A DNA stretch of 64,000 nt from Flavobacterium sp. (GTDB taxonomy: Bacteria; Bacteroidota; Bacteroidia; Flavobacteriales; Flavobacteriaceae), in assembly GCF_017744675.1 (NCBI RefSeq), contig NZ_JAGIAV010000004.1:482567-546566 (forward strand), in the 5' to 3' direction. Both the position numbers and the translations under genes were made by a program. The notes beneath the pieces are model-generated. The model had not been told where the DNA came from, did not search any database, and saw only the letters and a program-made list of their open reading frames with translations. Below are positions 26,302 to 33,854 of the stretch, one piece after another (the stretch's first letter is position 1; each line of letters starts with the position of its first letter).

Positions 26302-26382
26302 ATGAAAAAGATCATTCTCATTCTCTGTTTTATACTTTCAGCTTTGTTTTTTATAAGCTGTTTTATGTTTCCAGGATTGTAA
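26302..26382 (+). CDS. Possible 26-residue lipopeptide
   Basis: An ATG at 26302 opens a 26-codon frame that is almost entirely a signal sequence: MKKIILILCFILSALFFISC followed by six residues. FISC is a plausible lipobox, so the mature product would be a seven-residue lipopeptide, somewhat like entericidin-type peptides. It lies just behind the DoxX terminator and no promoter is evident. I cannot exclude a chance frame. Confidence 0.3.
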   Translation: MKKIILILCFILSALFFISCFMFPGL

Positions 26383-26427
26383 AATCATGCCAATTAATTT
26401 ATCTCAAAAACGATGGATTAATTGGTT

Positions 26428-27195
26428 TTATCGGTTTTCTAACCAGCTTAAAAATGCTGTTGCTTTTTCTTTTCCGACCAATATTTTTTCTTCTGTCGGA
26501 ACGCTTAATTTTACGATTATCTTACGCGAAAAATAATGCTCTGCTTCTCTTATCGCAGCAAAATTGACCAAATATTGTCGGTTGACTCTAAAGAACTGAA
26601 TTGGCGATAAAAGCTTATGAATTTCGTCTAAAGACTGCGTTAACGGATATTCATTTTTATCTAAAGTCATAATCGTTGGCGTTTCGTTTTTGATGAAGAA
26701 AAACGCAATATTTTCCGTTAAAACCGTTTGATATTTATTGTTTTTGAAAACCAAAAAACTGCTTTTCCCCTTGTTTTCGCCATTTCGCGTAAGCAAATAA
26801 TCAAAATCGGGCATTGCTTTTTTATTTCTTTGAAAGAAGTTTTTCAACTCTCCTGCTTTCTTTAAAGCTTGCGAAATGCTGTCTCTAGAAAAAGGCTTTA
26901 GAACATAATCGATTCCGTTTGACTTGAAAGCGTCGATCGCATAATCGTCAAAAGCAGTACAAAAAATTACAGGCGACAGAACCTCAACGTTTTTAAAAAT
27001 CTCAAAACATTGGCCGTCTGCCAGCTGAATATCCATAAAAATAAGATCGGGCTGATCGTTTTCCATAAGATAATCAACCGCTCCGTCAATACTTTGTATA
27101 TAAGACAAAATCTGAACATCGGGTCTGATGCTCAGAATAAGCTGACCAAGTGCTTTGGCCGTTTTTACTTCATCTTCAATTATTATGATAGTCAT
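26428..27195 (-). CDS. LytTR family response regulator
   Basis: The 255-residue regulator has a receiver domain with D9 region IIEDE, phospho-acceptor D55 in LIFMDIQLADG and K100 in VLKPF, followed by a LytTR DNA-binding domain from about residue 145. Its start overlaps the end of the kinase gene by 20 bp. It is closely similar in layout to the regulator at 17157. The three direct-repeat operators with 21-bp spacing in this region (before DoxX and the two hydrolase operons) are natural candidate targets. Confidence 0.95.
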   Translation of the reverse strand: MTIIIIEDEVKTAKALGQLILSIRPDVQILSYIQSIDGAVDYLMENDQPDLIFMDIQLADGQCFEIFKNVEVLSPVIFCTAFDDYAIDAFKSNGIDYVLKPFSRDSISQALKKAGELKNFFQRNKKAMPDFDYLLTRNGENKGKSSFLVFKNNKYQTVLTENIAFFFIKNETPTIMTLDKNEYPLTQSLDEIHKLLSPIQFFRVNRQYLVNFAAIREAEHYFSRKIIVKLSVPTEEKILVGKEKATAFLSWLENR

Positions 27196-28192
27196 AATTC
27201 AATGGTATTTTTACTTTAAAAGTGGTTTCGTCTTTATCAATTTCAATTTCTTTGTGAATCAAGTGCATAAAACGCTGGTTGATATTATCCAAACCAACAC
27301 CTGTAGACACTGCGCCTCTTTTGAGCTGAATTTTATTTTCAATTACTAAAAACTCATTTTCGGTATAAAGTTTAATAATCAAAGGTTTATCTAAAGAAAC
27401 AACATTGTGTTTGATGCAGTTTTCGATGAGCAGTTGCAAAGTAAAAGGCGGAATTGCAGAATCGTATTGTTTTGGATCAATTTCGTTTTCTAAAACAAAT
27501 CCGTCTTCAAAACGGGCTTTCAGTAGATAAACATACGAATCTAGAATCTGAAGCTCTTCGCTTAGCGGAATCAAATCCATTTTTCGACTTTCTAATGTAA
27601 AACGATAAAAATCAGATAATTTCAATATAAAATCAGAACTCTGCGGATCTTGAATATCAACCATCGATTTCAAGGTGTTCAAGCTATTAAAAAGAAAATG
27701 CGGATTAACCTGCTGTTTCAGCAATTCGTATTGAGCGCCTAGATTTACTGCTTTTGTGCGTTCTAGCTCTACTCCTATTTGCTGGGTTTGATAGTTTTGA
27801 AAAAGCAAATGCAAGAACATATAGACAATAAGGTTAATCAAAACGCCACGGAGTTCGAACATAATTGGCGCGTCCATTTTTGACACCTGAAAAAGTTCCT
27901 GATGTGCGATTACGAGAATCACCATCAGCAGAATTCCCATTACGACACTCAACAAAAGTTTCCAGTTAAACAGACTTTTGTTGTTTTGGTGCGATGAAAA
28001 TTTTGGCAAACTATAGATATTGTAATACCATATAAAAAGGGAAAACAAAAGTGTAATCGAAGAATTGATAATAAGATCACCAGGCGTAGAATCGGCATCA
28101 AATAATTTGGGTATCGAAGCCATAACCGCCAGTGCGATAGAACTTCCCCAAATGACTTTTTGAGAAACCTGAAAGCGTTTAACTTTTTCCAT
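27176..28192 (-). CDS. LytS-type sensor histidine kinase
   Basis: The 338-residue membrane kinase has four predicted N-terminal helices (residues about 14-135), a short coiled coil, the His_kinase box LKQQVNPHFLFNSLNTL, and an ATPase domain with N-box LLIENCIKHNVV and STGVGLDNI. It has no recognisable outer sensor domain, so it may sense a membrane signal. It overlaps the regulator gene by 20 bp, so expression is coupled. Confidence 0.94.
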   Translation of the reverse strand: MEKVKRFQVSQKVIWGSSIALAVMASIPKLFDADSTPGDLIINSSITLLFSLFIWYYNIYSLPKFSSHQNNKSLFNWKLLLSVVMGILLMVILVIAHQELFQVSKMDAPIMFELRGVLINLIVYMFLHLLFQNYQTQQIGVELERTKAVNLGAQYELLKQQVNPHFLFNSLNTLKSMVDIQDPQSSDFILKLSDFYRFTLESRKMDLIPLSEELQILDSYVYLLKARFEDGFVLENEIDPKQYDSAIPPFTLQLLIENCIKHNVVSLDKPLIIKLYTENEFLVIENKIQLKRGAVSTGVGLDNINQRFMHLIHKEIEIDKDETTFKVKIPLNYDYHNN

Positions 28193-28305
28193 AATTAAGG
28201 TTTGTTTTTGATCTTACTCTGTCAAAGATAGGTTTATTTTTAAAAAATTAAATTAGATTTTGCTCTCGCAGATTTTGCAGATTGAGGAGATTTTTTATTT
28301 TTTTT

Positions 28306-28504
28306 AAACACATAGAAACATAGATTTTTTATTTTATTCTTAAATGAGATAAAAGAAAAAAACTAGTTTTTAACACATTGTCAGACTGCGTAAAAGCTTT
28401 GTCAAAGTTTGAAACTTTGACAAAGCGTAAAGCAATAGCTATGTGTATTTATGCAAAGTGAAACGCCTTTGTCCGCAAAGCAATCTATGTTTCTATGTGT
28501 TAAA
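28306..28504. repeat. ACACATAG-family inverted-repeat element (copy A)
   Basis: The 199-bp element begins AAACACATAGAAACATAG and ends CTATGTTTCTATGTGTTAAAA, so its ends are inverted repeats of about 17 bp. Inside are AACTAGTTTTTAACACATTG, the palindrome CTTTGTCAAAGTTTGAAACTTTGACAAAG and AAAGTGAAACGCCTTTG. Related copies are at 49319-49459 and, partly, 3602-3715; the palindrome alone is at 48005-48036. A non-autonomous mobile element is likely. It occupies most of the 335-bp gap before the DUF1223 gene end. Confidence 0.75.
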
Positions 28505-28527
28505 ATAATCTACGTGAAACAAAAAAC

Positions 28528-29256
28528 CTAAGCACGTTTCACCCCAAGAATAGCACCAGATTTCATATCTTGTACAAATCCAATTACTTCAAAGTCTTGG
28601 CTATTAAAATTCTTAGGCAAAGTAATTGTCGAGTTTCCTTTTGCAGCTTTCAGATCGATGGTTTGCAAACGCTGTACAATCTGGTAATGCGATAAAACGC
28701 GATGCGCATTCTCTCCTCGCTTTACATTGCTTTTAGCTGATTTTTGAACTACTGCAATAAGCAAATGAATGTTTTTGAAAGTACCATTAATACTATAATT
28801 CAGCGTTAATTTATCATTTTGCTGTTTGGTTTCTAAGGACAAATCAACCGCAGCGGGTTTAGAAAGTGCTGATTTGATTCCGTTTCGCAAACTGGTTTCC
28901 TGAGAACCGATATAATCTGCTTTTCCGTTAATGATTACTTGAGGCGTATAAATTGGTTCTTTTCCCAAAAATTGCGCGTAGTCGTATTGTCTTTGGGTGT
29001 AACTGGCATTGCTAAAAATATCTTTCCAGCCTTGTTTGTCCCAGTAATCGACATGATAAGCCAGTACGTAGACATTCTTATCTTGATATTCATTCTGAAT
29101 TTTTCCAAGCAATTCATCTGCTGGCGGACAACTCGAACAGCCTTCTGAAGTATACAATTCTAAAAGTGCAAAACCTTTTTTATCTGAGTTTTGACTAAAA
29201 ATGCTGCTTGCACTAAAGAGAAACAACATTATTAAGCCCATTAGTATTTTTTTCAT
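28528..29256 (-). CDS. DUF1223 thioredoxin-fold exported protein
   Basis: The 242-residue protein has a signal peptide (LMGLIMLFLFSASSIFSQN) and then the DUF1223 opening LLELYTSEGCSSCPPADELL, with a CxxC redox pair of the thioredoxin fold. YTPQVIINGKADYIGS is the cis-Pro region. It is likely periplasmic. The role is unknown; a disulfide or secretion-related function is a guess. I start at the ATG at 29256, because the longer frame begins at TTG and passes through a TTGATTG-type repeat. It follows ohr by 100 bp and probably belongs to the same operon. Confidence 0.88.
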   Translation of the reverse strand: MKKILMGLIMLFLFSASSIFSQNSDKKGFALLELYTSEGCSSCPPADELLGKIQNEYQDKNVYVLAYHVDYWDKQGWKDIFSNASYTQRQYDYAQFLGKEPIYTPQVIINGKADYIGSQETSLRNGIKSALSKPAAVDLSLETKQQNDKLTLNYSINGTFKNIHLLIAVVQKSAKSNVKRGENAHRVLSHYQIVQRLQTIDLKAAKGNSTITLPKNFNSQDFEVIGFVQDMKSGAILGVKRA

Positions 29257-29356
29257 AACATTATTTTTTTTGTTGATTGTTGATTGTTGTTGGTTGATCG
29301 ATTCTCTTCTTTGGAAAAAAACCAAAAACTACCAACCAACAACCATCAACAAAAAA

Positions 29357-29767
29357 TTAAAGGATATTAATCTCAACGTTTATATTTCCTCTGGTCGCTT
29401 TAGAGTATGGACAAGTCTGATGCGCTTGAGCGGCCAAAGCTTCTGCGGTTTCAGTATCTAAACCTGGAAGACTGATATTTAATCTCGCTTGAAGCGAATA
29501 TTCTCCTTCTGTTACACATAAATCAACCTCAGCGTCTACCGCAGTTTCTGCTGGAAGTCTAACTCCTTGTTTTGAAGCCGCAATTCCTAAAGCTCCAATA
29601 AAACAAGCCGACCAACCCGCAGCAAACAGTTGCTCTGGATTTGTTCCCGGACGCGAAGATCCCGGCACGCTTAATTTGATATTCAATTGTTCGTCTGAAC
29701 TTTGAGAGGCTCCTTCTCTACCGCCTGTTGTGTGTGTTTTTCCTGTGTATAAAACTTTTGTTTCCAT
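29357..29767 (-). CDS. ohr: Organic hydroperoxide resistance protein
   Basis: The 136-residue protein is a member of the Ohr branch of the OsmC superfamily. Both catalytic cysteines are present, C55 in WSACFIGAL and C119 in TCPYSKATRGN. The opening VLYTGKTHTTGGREG with the conserved Arg is typical of Ohr. It reduces organic hydroperoxides in the cytoplasm with a lipoylated or thiol donor. It lies between the alpha/beta hydrolase (98-bp gap) and the DUF1223 gene. No OhrR gene is adjacent; the shared upstream operator suggests control by another system. Confidence 0.95.
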   Translation of the reverse strand: METKVLYTGKTHTTGGREGASQSSDEQLNIKLSVPGSSRPGTNPEQLFAAGWSACFIGALGIAASKQGVRLPAETAVDAEVDLCVTEGEYSLQARLNISLPGLDTETAEALAAQAHQTCPYSKATRGNINVEINIL

Positions 29768-29865
29768 GATTTTTCTGTGTAAAATGTTATTTGTAAAAAG
29801 TAAAATGTTTGTTGTTATTGATTTTTGATATTGATATTGGAATTTGGAATTTTAAAAATTGGAAT

Positions 29866-30885
29866 TTATTTCAAGTTCGCTACATCAATTATCGCTTGTG
29901 CAAATGCTTTTGGATCTTCTTGCGGAACGTTGTGTCCAATTCCTTTTAAGATTCTGTGTTCGTATTTTCCTGTGAATTTGTTTGCGTATGCTTTTCCATC
30001 CGCGAAAGCGCCGTCAAAATCACTTCCTATGGTAATGGTTGGGACTTTAATTTCTGGTTTTGTTGAAAGACGTTTTTCTAAAGCATCATATTTAGATTCT
30101 CCTGCTTCTAGAGATTGTCTCCATCTGTAATTGTGAATTACAATTGCTACGTGATCTGGATTATTGAAAGATTGAGCGGTTTGATCGTAAGTTGCTTTGT
30201 CGAAATTCCATAACGGAGAAGCGATTTTCCAGATTAATTTATTGAAATCGTAGGTGTTTTGAGCGTAACCTTGTTTTCCTCTTTCGGTTGCAAAATAATA
30301 TTGGTACCACCATCCTAATTCAGCTGTTGGAGGAAGCGGTTTTAAATTTGCTTCTAAATTCACTACCAAGTAACCGCTTACCGAAACCAAACCTTTTACA
30401 CGTTCTGGCCAAAGTGCTGAAACTACAACTGCTGTTCTCGCTCCCCAATCGAAACCGCCAATTACGGCTTTGTCGATTTTTAACGCATCCATAAAAGCAA
30501 TAATATCACTTGCTATAGCCGCTTGCTGACCGTTTCTAAAAGTGTCTTTAGAAAGAAAAGTTGTTGTTCCGAATCCTCTTAGATATGGTGTAAAAACATG
30601 ATATCCTTTTGCTACTAAAAGCGGAACCACTTCGTTGTAACTGTGAATGTCATAAGGCCAGCCGTGAAGCAAGATTACGGGTATTCCGTTTGAAGGTCCT
30701 GCTTCGGTATAACCCACGTTTAATAAACCTGCATTGATTTGTTTTAAAGTTCCTAATGAACTGTTTACTTCGATTGTTTTTTGTGTTGAAGTTTGTGCTT
30801 GAGTTAAAGATGCATTCATAAAAAGGATTGCGATTAAAACTATTTTAGTTGCAATGCTATTTGTAATTTTTAAGATCGTTTTCAT
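29866..30885 (-). CDS. Exported alpha/beta hydrolase (epoxide hydrolase / haloacid dehalogenase-like)
   Basis: The 339-residue protein has a signal peptide (residues 1-30, ending NASLTQA) and an alpha/beta-hydrolase fold. HGWP (74-77) gives the oxyanion hole, and the nucleophile elbow GGFDWG carries Asp146 instead of Ser, which points to epoxide hydrolase or dehalogenase chemistry. The base is the His in KGIGHNVPQEDP near the end. It should act in the periplasm. It is first in an operon with ohr and DUF1223 and is preceded by operator module 2. Confidence 0.9.
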   Translation of the reverse strand: MKTILKITNSIATKIVLIAILFMNASLTQAQTSTQKTIEVNSSLGTLKQINAGLLNVGYTEAGPSNGIPVILLHGWPYDIHSYNEVVPLLVAKGYHVFTPYLRGFGTTTFLSKDTFRNGQQAAIASDIIAFMDALKIDKAVIGGFDWGARTAVVVSALWPERVKGLVSVSGYLVVNLEANLKPLPPTAELGWWYQYYFATERGKQGYAQNTYDFNKLIWKIASPLWNFDKATYDQTAQSFNNPDHVAIVIHNYRWRQSLEAGESKYDALEKRLSTKPEIKVPTITIGSDFDGAFADGKAYANKFTGKYEHRILKGIGHNVPQEDPKAFAQAIIDVANLK

Positions 30886-30930
30886 AATTATTTATTTTTT
30901 TAGTATTTGATTATCAGTTAATTTCTTCGT

Positions 30931-31005
30931 CAAAGGTATCTTGACAATGGTTGTTTTAAAAGATAAAAAAAGGTGAAGTGGACAAAGTTGGGGTTGAAGT
31001 GGACA
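30931..31005 (-). promoter_or_regulatory. Shared operator-promoter module 2 (before hydrolase-ohr operon)
   Basis: Read toward the hydrolase gene, TGTCCACTTCA occurs at 31005-30995 and, identically, at 30984-30974, 21 bp apart. After exactly 35 bp comes TACCTTTG (30938-30931), a full match to TAnnTTTG. Spacings equal those of modules 1 and 3. Confidence 0.85.
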
Positions 31006-31013
31006 AGCTTTTT

Positions 31014-31540
31014 TTTTAACCGCAAAGCACGCTAAGATTTTTTGCTTTCAAGACTTAGTAAAAACGCAAAGAGCGCAAAGCTGTGTGATAAAAAAAACTT
31101 AGCGGACTTAGCGTAATCCTTTGCGCACTTTGCGGTTAAACCTCACACGCCATTCAAGATTAATCTCGCAAAGTCGCTAAGACGCAAAGTTTTATTTCGC
31201 CTAGCTTTGCGCCCTTTGCGTTTTTACAAAGTCCTATAGATAAAAAACCTTGCGCTCTTTGCGGCTAAACCCACACGCCATTCAAGATTAATCTCGCAAA
31301 GTCGCTAAGACGCAAAGTTTTATTTCGCCTAGCTTTGCGCCCTTTGCGTTTTTACAAAGTCCTATAGATAAAAAACCTTGCGCTCTTTGCGGCTAAACCC
31401 ACACGCCATTCAAGATTAATCTCGCAAAGTCGCTAAGACGCAAAGTTTTATTTCGCTTAGCTTTGCGCCCTTTGCGTTTTTACAAAGCCCTATAGATAAA
31501 AAACCTTGCGCACTTTGCGGTTAAATTCCACACGCATTTC
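31014..31540. repeat. Three tandem 128-bp units within a GCAAAG repeat block
   Basis: Units start at 31144, 31272 and 31400, each beginning CACACGCCATTCAAGATTA, and a fourth partial start lies near 31529. Period is 128 bp and copies differ by only a few bases. The units are built of CGCAAAG / CTTTGCG hairpins. The whole block is framed by AACCGCAAAGCACGC at 31019 and CACTTTGCGGTTAAA at about 31525. The near-identity indicates recent unequal duplication. No protein is encoded. Confidence 0.85.
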
Positions 31541-31563
31541 AACATGCAACCTGAAACCTGAAA

Positions 31564-31977
31564 CTATTTTTTCAACGTTAAGATTGGCTTTCCTTTTTCT
31601 ACAATATAAGTCGCCAGTTCTGCTGCATTGGCATTGGTATTATTTTTAGCGGAATGCACTACGCCTGCTGGAATAAAAAGTACTTCTCCCGCTTTTAGCG
31701 TCACCGGTTTTTCGCCTTCAATTTGATATTCTAACGTTCCTTCTACTACATAAATCACTTCTTCTCCTGGGTGAAAGTGTTTTCCAAATGATGAATGCGC
31801 TTTAAAATCAATTCGAGCTTGAACCATTTCTTTTCCTGGAGTGCTGAGATCGTGTTTTTGTAAATCGGTACGTTTTACTCCTGTTTGCGCCGCAAGCTGA
31901 TTCGGAACTAAAAAGGCAATGATTCCTAAAATAACAATTGCAATTACAACCCAAGTTTTTTGTTTTTTCGTTTCCAT
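31564..31977 (-). CDS. Cupin domain protein with N-terminal membrane anchor or signal
   Basis: The 137-residue protein begins with a hydrophobic segment (residues 8-31, VVIAIVILGIIAFLVPNQLAAQ) that is a signal peptide or anchor. A cupin domain follows, with motif 1 FGKHFHPGEEVIYVVEGTLEYQI and motif 2 around GEVLFIPAGVVHSAKN, so two to three metal-binding His and a Glu are present. It may bind or transform a small organic molecule. It lies 121 bp behind the epoxide hydrolase gene and may share its operon. Confidence 0.88.
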   Translation of the reverse strand: METKKQKTWVVIAIVILGIIAFLVPNQLAAQTGVKRTDLQKHDLSTPGKEMVQARIDFKAHSSFGKHFHPGEEVIYVVEGTLEYQIEGEKPVTLKAGEVLFIPAGVVHSAKNNTNANAAELATYIVEKGKPILTLKK

Positions 31978-32016
31978 GATTTTTTCTCTTTTTTAGTTTG
32001 GTATATCTTTCATTTA

Positions 32017-32049
32017 TTTCACGCTCCAATAGTTATCGCGAGCGTGAAA
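32017..32049. repeat. Hairpin between hydrolase and cupin genes
   Basis: TTTCACGCTC and GAGCGTGAAA form a perfect 10-bp stem around a 13-base loop. A related GAGCGTGAAA follows the CCCGATAGCTATCG motif near 2525-2552. It may trim or attenuate the transcript between the two genes. Confidence 0.55.
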
Positions 32050-32098
32050 CAACTTTTTTCTTTTTTCTATATTCTATGTTCTTTTTTCTATCTTCTTA

Positions 32099-33406
32099 TC
32101 AATGTTTCCCTCTTAAACTTCTGAAAGCATCGCGAAGTTCGATAGTGAAAATTTGTGGCTCTTCCCATGAAGCGAAATGTCCGCCTTTGTTTACTTCGTT
32201 ATAGTAAGACAAGTTTTTGTATGCTTTTTCAGCCCAGCTTTTTGGCGCCTGATAAATCTCTCCGGGAAATACCGTAATCGCTACTGGAATTTTAATATCA
32301 GCTGTTTTCTGTTCGAAAGCATTAAAGTTGTTATTGTTGTTTTCCCAATACAATTGAGCTGAAGAATTGGCTGTATTCGTTAGCCAATACAAAGAGATAT
32401 CGTCTAGCATTTCGTCTTTTGTAAGTGATTTTTCGGCATTTCCTCCGCTGTATGTCCATTCGTTGAATTTATCCAAGAAAAAGGAAGCCAATCCAACAGG
32501 AGAATCTGTCAATCCGTAACCTAAAGTCTGCGGACGCGTTACCATCATTCCGGCATAACCGCCGCCTTTTGTATGTAATTTGTTTAGCGAATTAAAAGCT
32601 GCTTTTTCTTTAACCGATAATCCTGCAGGAGCTGGATCGCCGTCTTTTAAAGCTTTTGCAACATCAGCAGGAACAGTCGCCGGCATATTCACATGAATTC
32701 CTAATAAACCTTCTGGAGCTTGGCGCGCCATGGCATCTGCAATTACAGAACCCCAATCGCCACCTTGCGAAACATAGTATTTATAGCCTAAACGTTTCAT
32801 TAAAACATCCCAAGCACTTCCTATTTTCTCTGGTCCCCAACCTGTTCCTTTTGGCTTTTCAGAAAAACCGTAACCTGGCATTGACGGAATTACCAAATCG
32901 AAAGCATCTTCTGCTTTTCCTCCATACGAAGTCGGATCTGTTAGCGGTCCAACTACTTTTAAAAGTTCAAAAACCGAACCTGGCCAGCCGTGCGTAATAA
33001 TCAGAGGCATTGCATTTTTATGTTTTGATTTTACATGGACAAACTGAATATCGAGTCCGTCGATGTTGGTTACAAACTGAGGCAGAGCGTTTAGTTTATC
33101 TTCGGCTTTATGCCAATCATAATCTGTTCCCCAATATTTTACCAGACCTTGAATCTGATTCAGTTTTACTCCTTGCGACTGATCGCTTACTGTTTCCTGA
33201 TCTGGCCATCTTGTCGCATTGATGCGATTGCGAAGATCTGTAATTGCTTCCTGCGAAACGCTGATATGATAAGGACGAATTAAACTTGCATCATTTTTAG
33301 TTTGTTTGTCTTTATTTTGTGCGAAAGAAGCTGATGCCAATAACATGAAAGTTCCCGCTGCAATTGTTTGTATAAAAGAAGGTCTGTTTCTCTGAACTGT
33401 TTTCAT
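32099..33406 (-). CDS. Exported epoxide hydrolase (EHN-type)
   Basis: The 435-residue protein has a signal peptide ending ASASFAQ. An N-terminal epoxide hydrolase (EHN) domain spans residues about 45-155, with IRPYHISVSQEAITDLRNRI and the conserved WP. The hydrolase core follows: HGWPGS (139-144), nucleophile D217 in QGGDWGS, and a late His in GGHFASWEEP. This is the layout of juvenile-hormone and limonene-type microsomal epoxide hydrolases. It should act in the periplasm on epoxides. Operator module 3 lies upstream, and the cupin gene follows. Confidence 0.93.
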   Translation of the reverse strand: MKTVQRNRPSFIQTIAAGTFMLLASASFAQNKDKQTKNDASLIRPYHISVSQEAITDLRNRINATRWPDQETVSDQSQGVKLNQIQGLVKYWGTDYDWHKAEDKLNALPQFVTNIDGLDIQFVHVKSKHKNAMPLIITHGWPGSVFELLKVVGPLTDPTSYGGKAEDAFDLVIPSMPGYGFSEKPKGTGWGPEKIGSAWDVLMKRLGYKYYVSQGGDWGSVIADAMARQAPEGLLGIHVNMPATVPADVAKALKDGDPAPAGLSVKEKAAFNSLNKLHTKGGGYAGMMVTRPQTLGYGLTDSPVGLASFFLDKFNEWTYSGGNAEKSLTKDEMLDDISLYWLTNTANSSAQLYWENNNNNFNAFEQKTADIKIPVAITVFPGEIYQAPKSWAEKAYKNLSYYNEVNKGGHFASWEEPQIFTIELRDAFRSLRGKH

Positions 33407-33449
33407 TTTTTCTGATTTTTAAATTAGTGTTAATCGTTAATTTCTTTGT

Positions 33450-33524
33450 CAAAAGTATTTCGATAACCCTTCTTAGGAAATGAGAAAATAGTTGAAACGG
33501 ACAAACTTCAGGGTGAAATGGACA
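33450..33524 (-). promoter_or_regulatory. Shared operator-promoter module 3 (before epoxide hydrolase)
   Basis: Read toward the epoxide hydrolase, TGTCCATTTCA (33524-33514) and TGTCCGTTTCA (33503-33493) are 21 bp apart. After exactly 35 bp comes TACTTTTG (33457-33450), a full match to TAnnTTTG. The N10 linker CCCTGAAGTT is almost that of module 1. Confidence 0.85.
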
Positions 33525-33580
33525 GGCTGTGAGTTGTGGATTTCTGGGATGTGAAATGTGAGATGTGAAATGCTGGTGTA

Positions 33581-33779
33581 TTTTACCGCAAAGCACGCAA
33601 GGTTTTTTTGCGTGGACTTTGTAAAAATGCAAAGAGCGCAAGGCTTTGTGGATAACGATGGTGGAATTGCTCGCAAAGTCCCTAAGACTCAAAGAATTTA
33701 GAAACTTTGCGAGATTAAAAAAACCTTGCTCCCGATAGCTATCGGGATTGCGTAAACCTTTGCGTGCTTTGCGGTTAAA
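33581..33779. repeat. GCAAAG inverted repeat with a CCCGATAGCTATCGGG palindrome
   Basis: The block starts TTTTACCGCAAAGCACGCAAGG and ends GCGTGCTTTGCGGTTAAAT, forming the arms of the family. A perfect 16-bp palindrome CCCGATAGCTATCGGG lies at about 33731-33746; a mutated version occurs near 2526. The block fills the gap between two minus-strand genes. Confidence 0.75.
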
Positions 33780-33791
33780 TAAGCAGTTAGC

Positions 33792-33832
33792 AAAAAAAAT
33801 CAGGTATAGTATGTTATTACTATCCTGATTTA
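33792..33832 (-). terminator. Rho-independent terminator after the aspartyl protease gene
   Basis: On the minus strand, ATCAGGATAGT pairs with ACTATACCTGAT (one bulge), followed by a run of T residues. It lies just behind the stop at 33855. Confidence 0.8.
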
Positions 33833-33854
33833 TATAATTCTTCTGTAGTTAATT

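Noticed and set aside
31144..31540. Possible CRISPR-like array
   Set aside because: The 128-bp units are nearly identical throughout and show no alternation of constant repeats and unique spacers; no cas gene is nearby.
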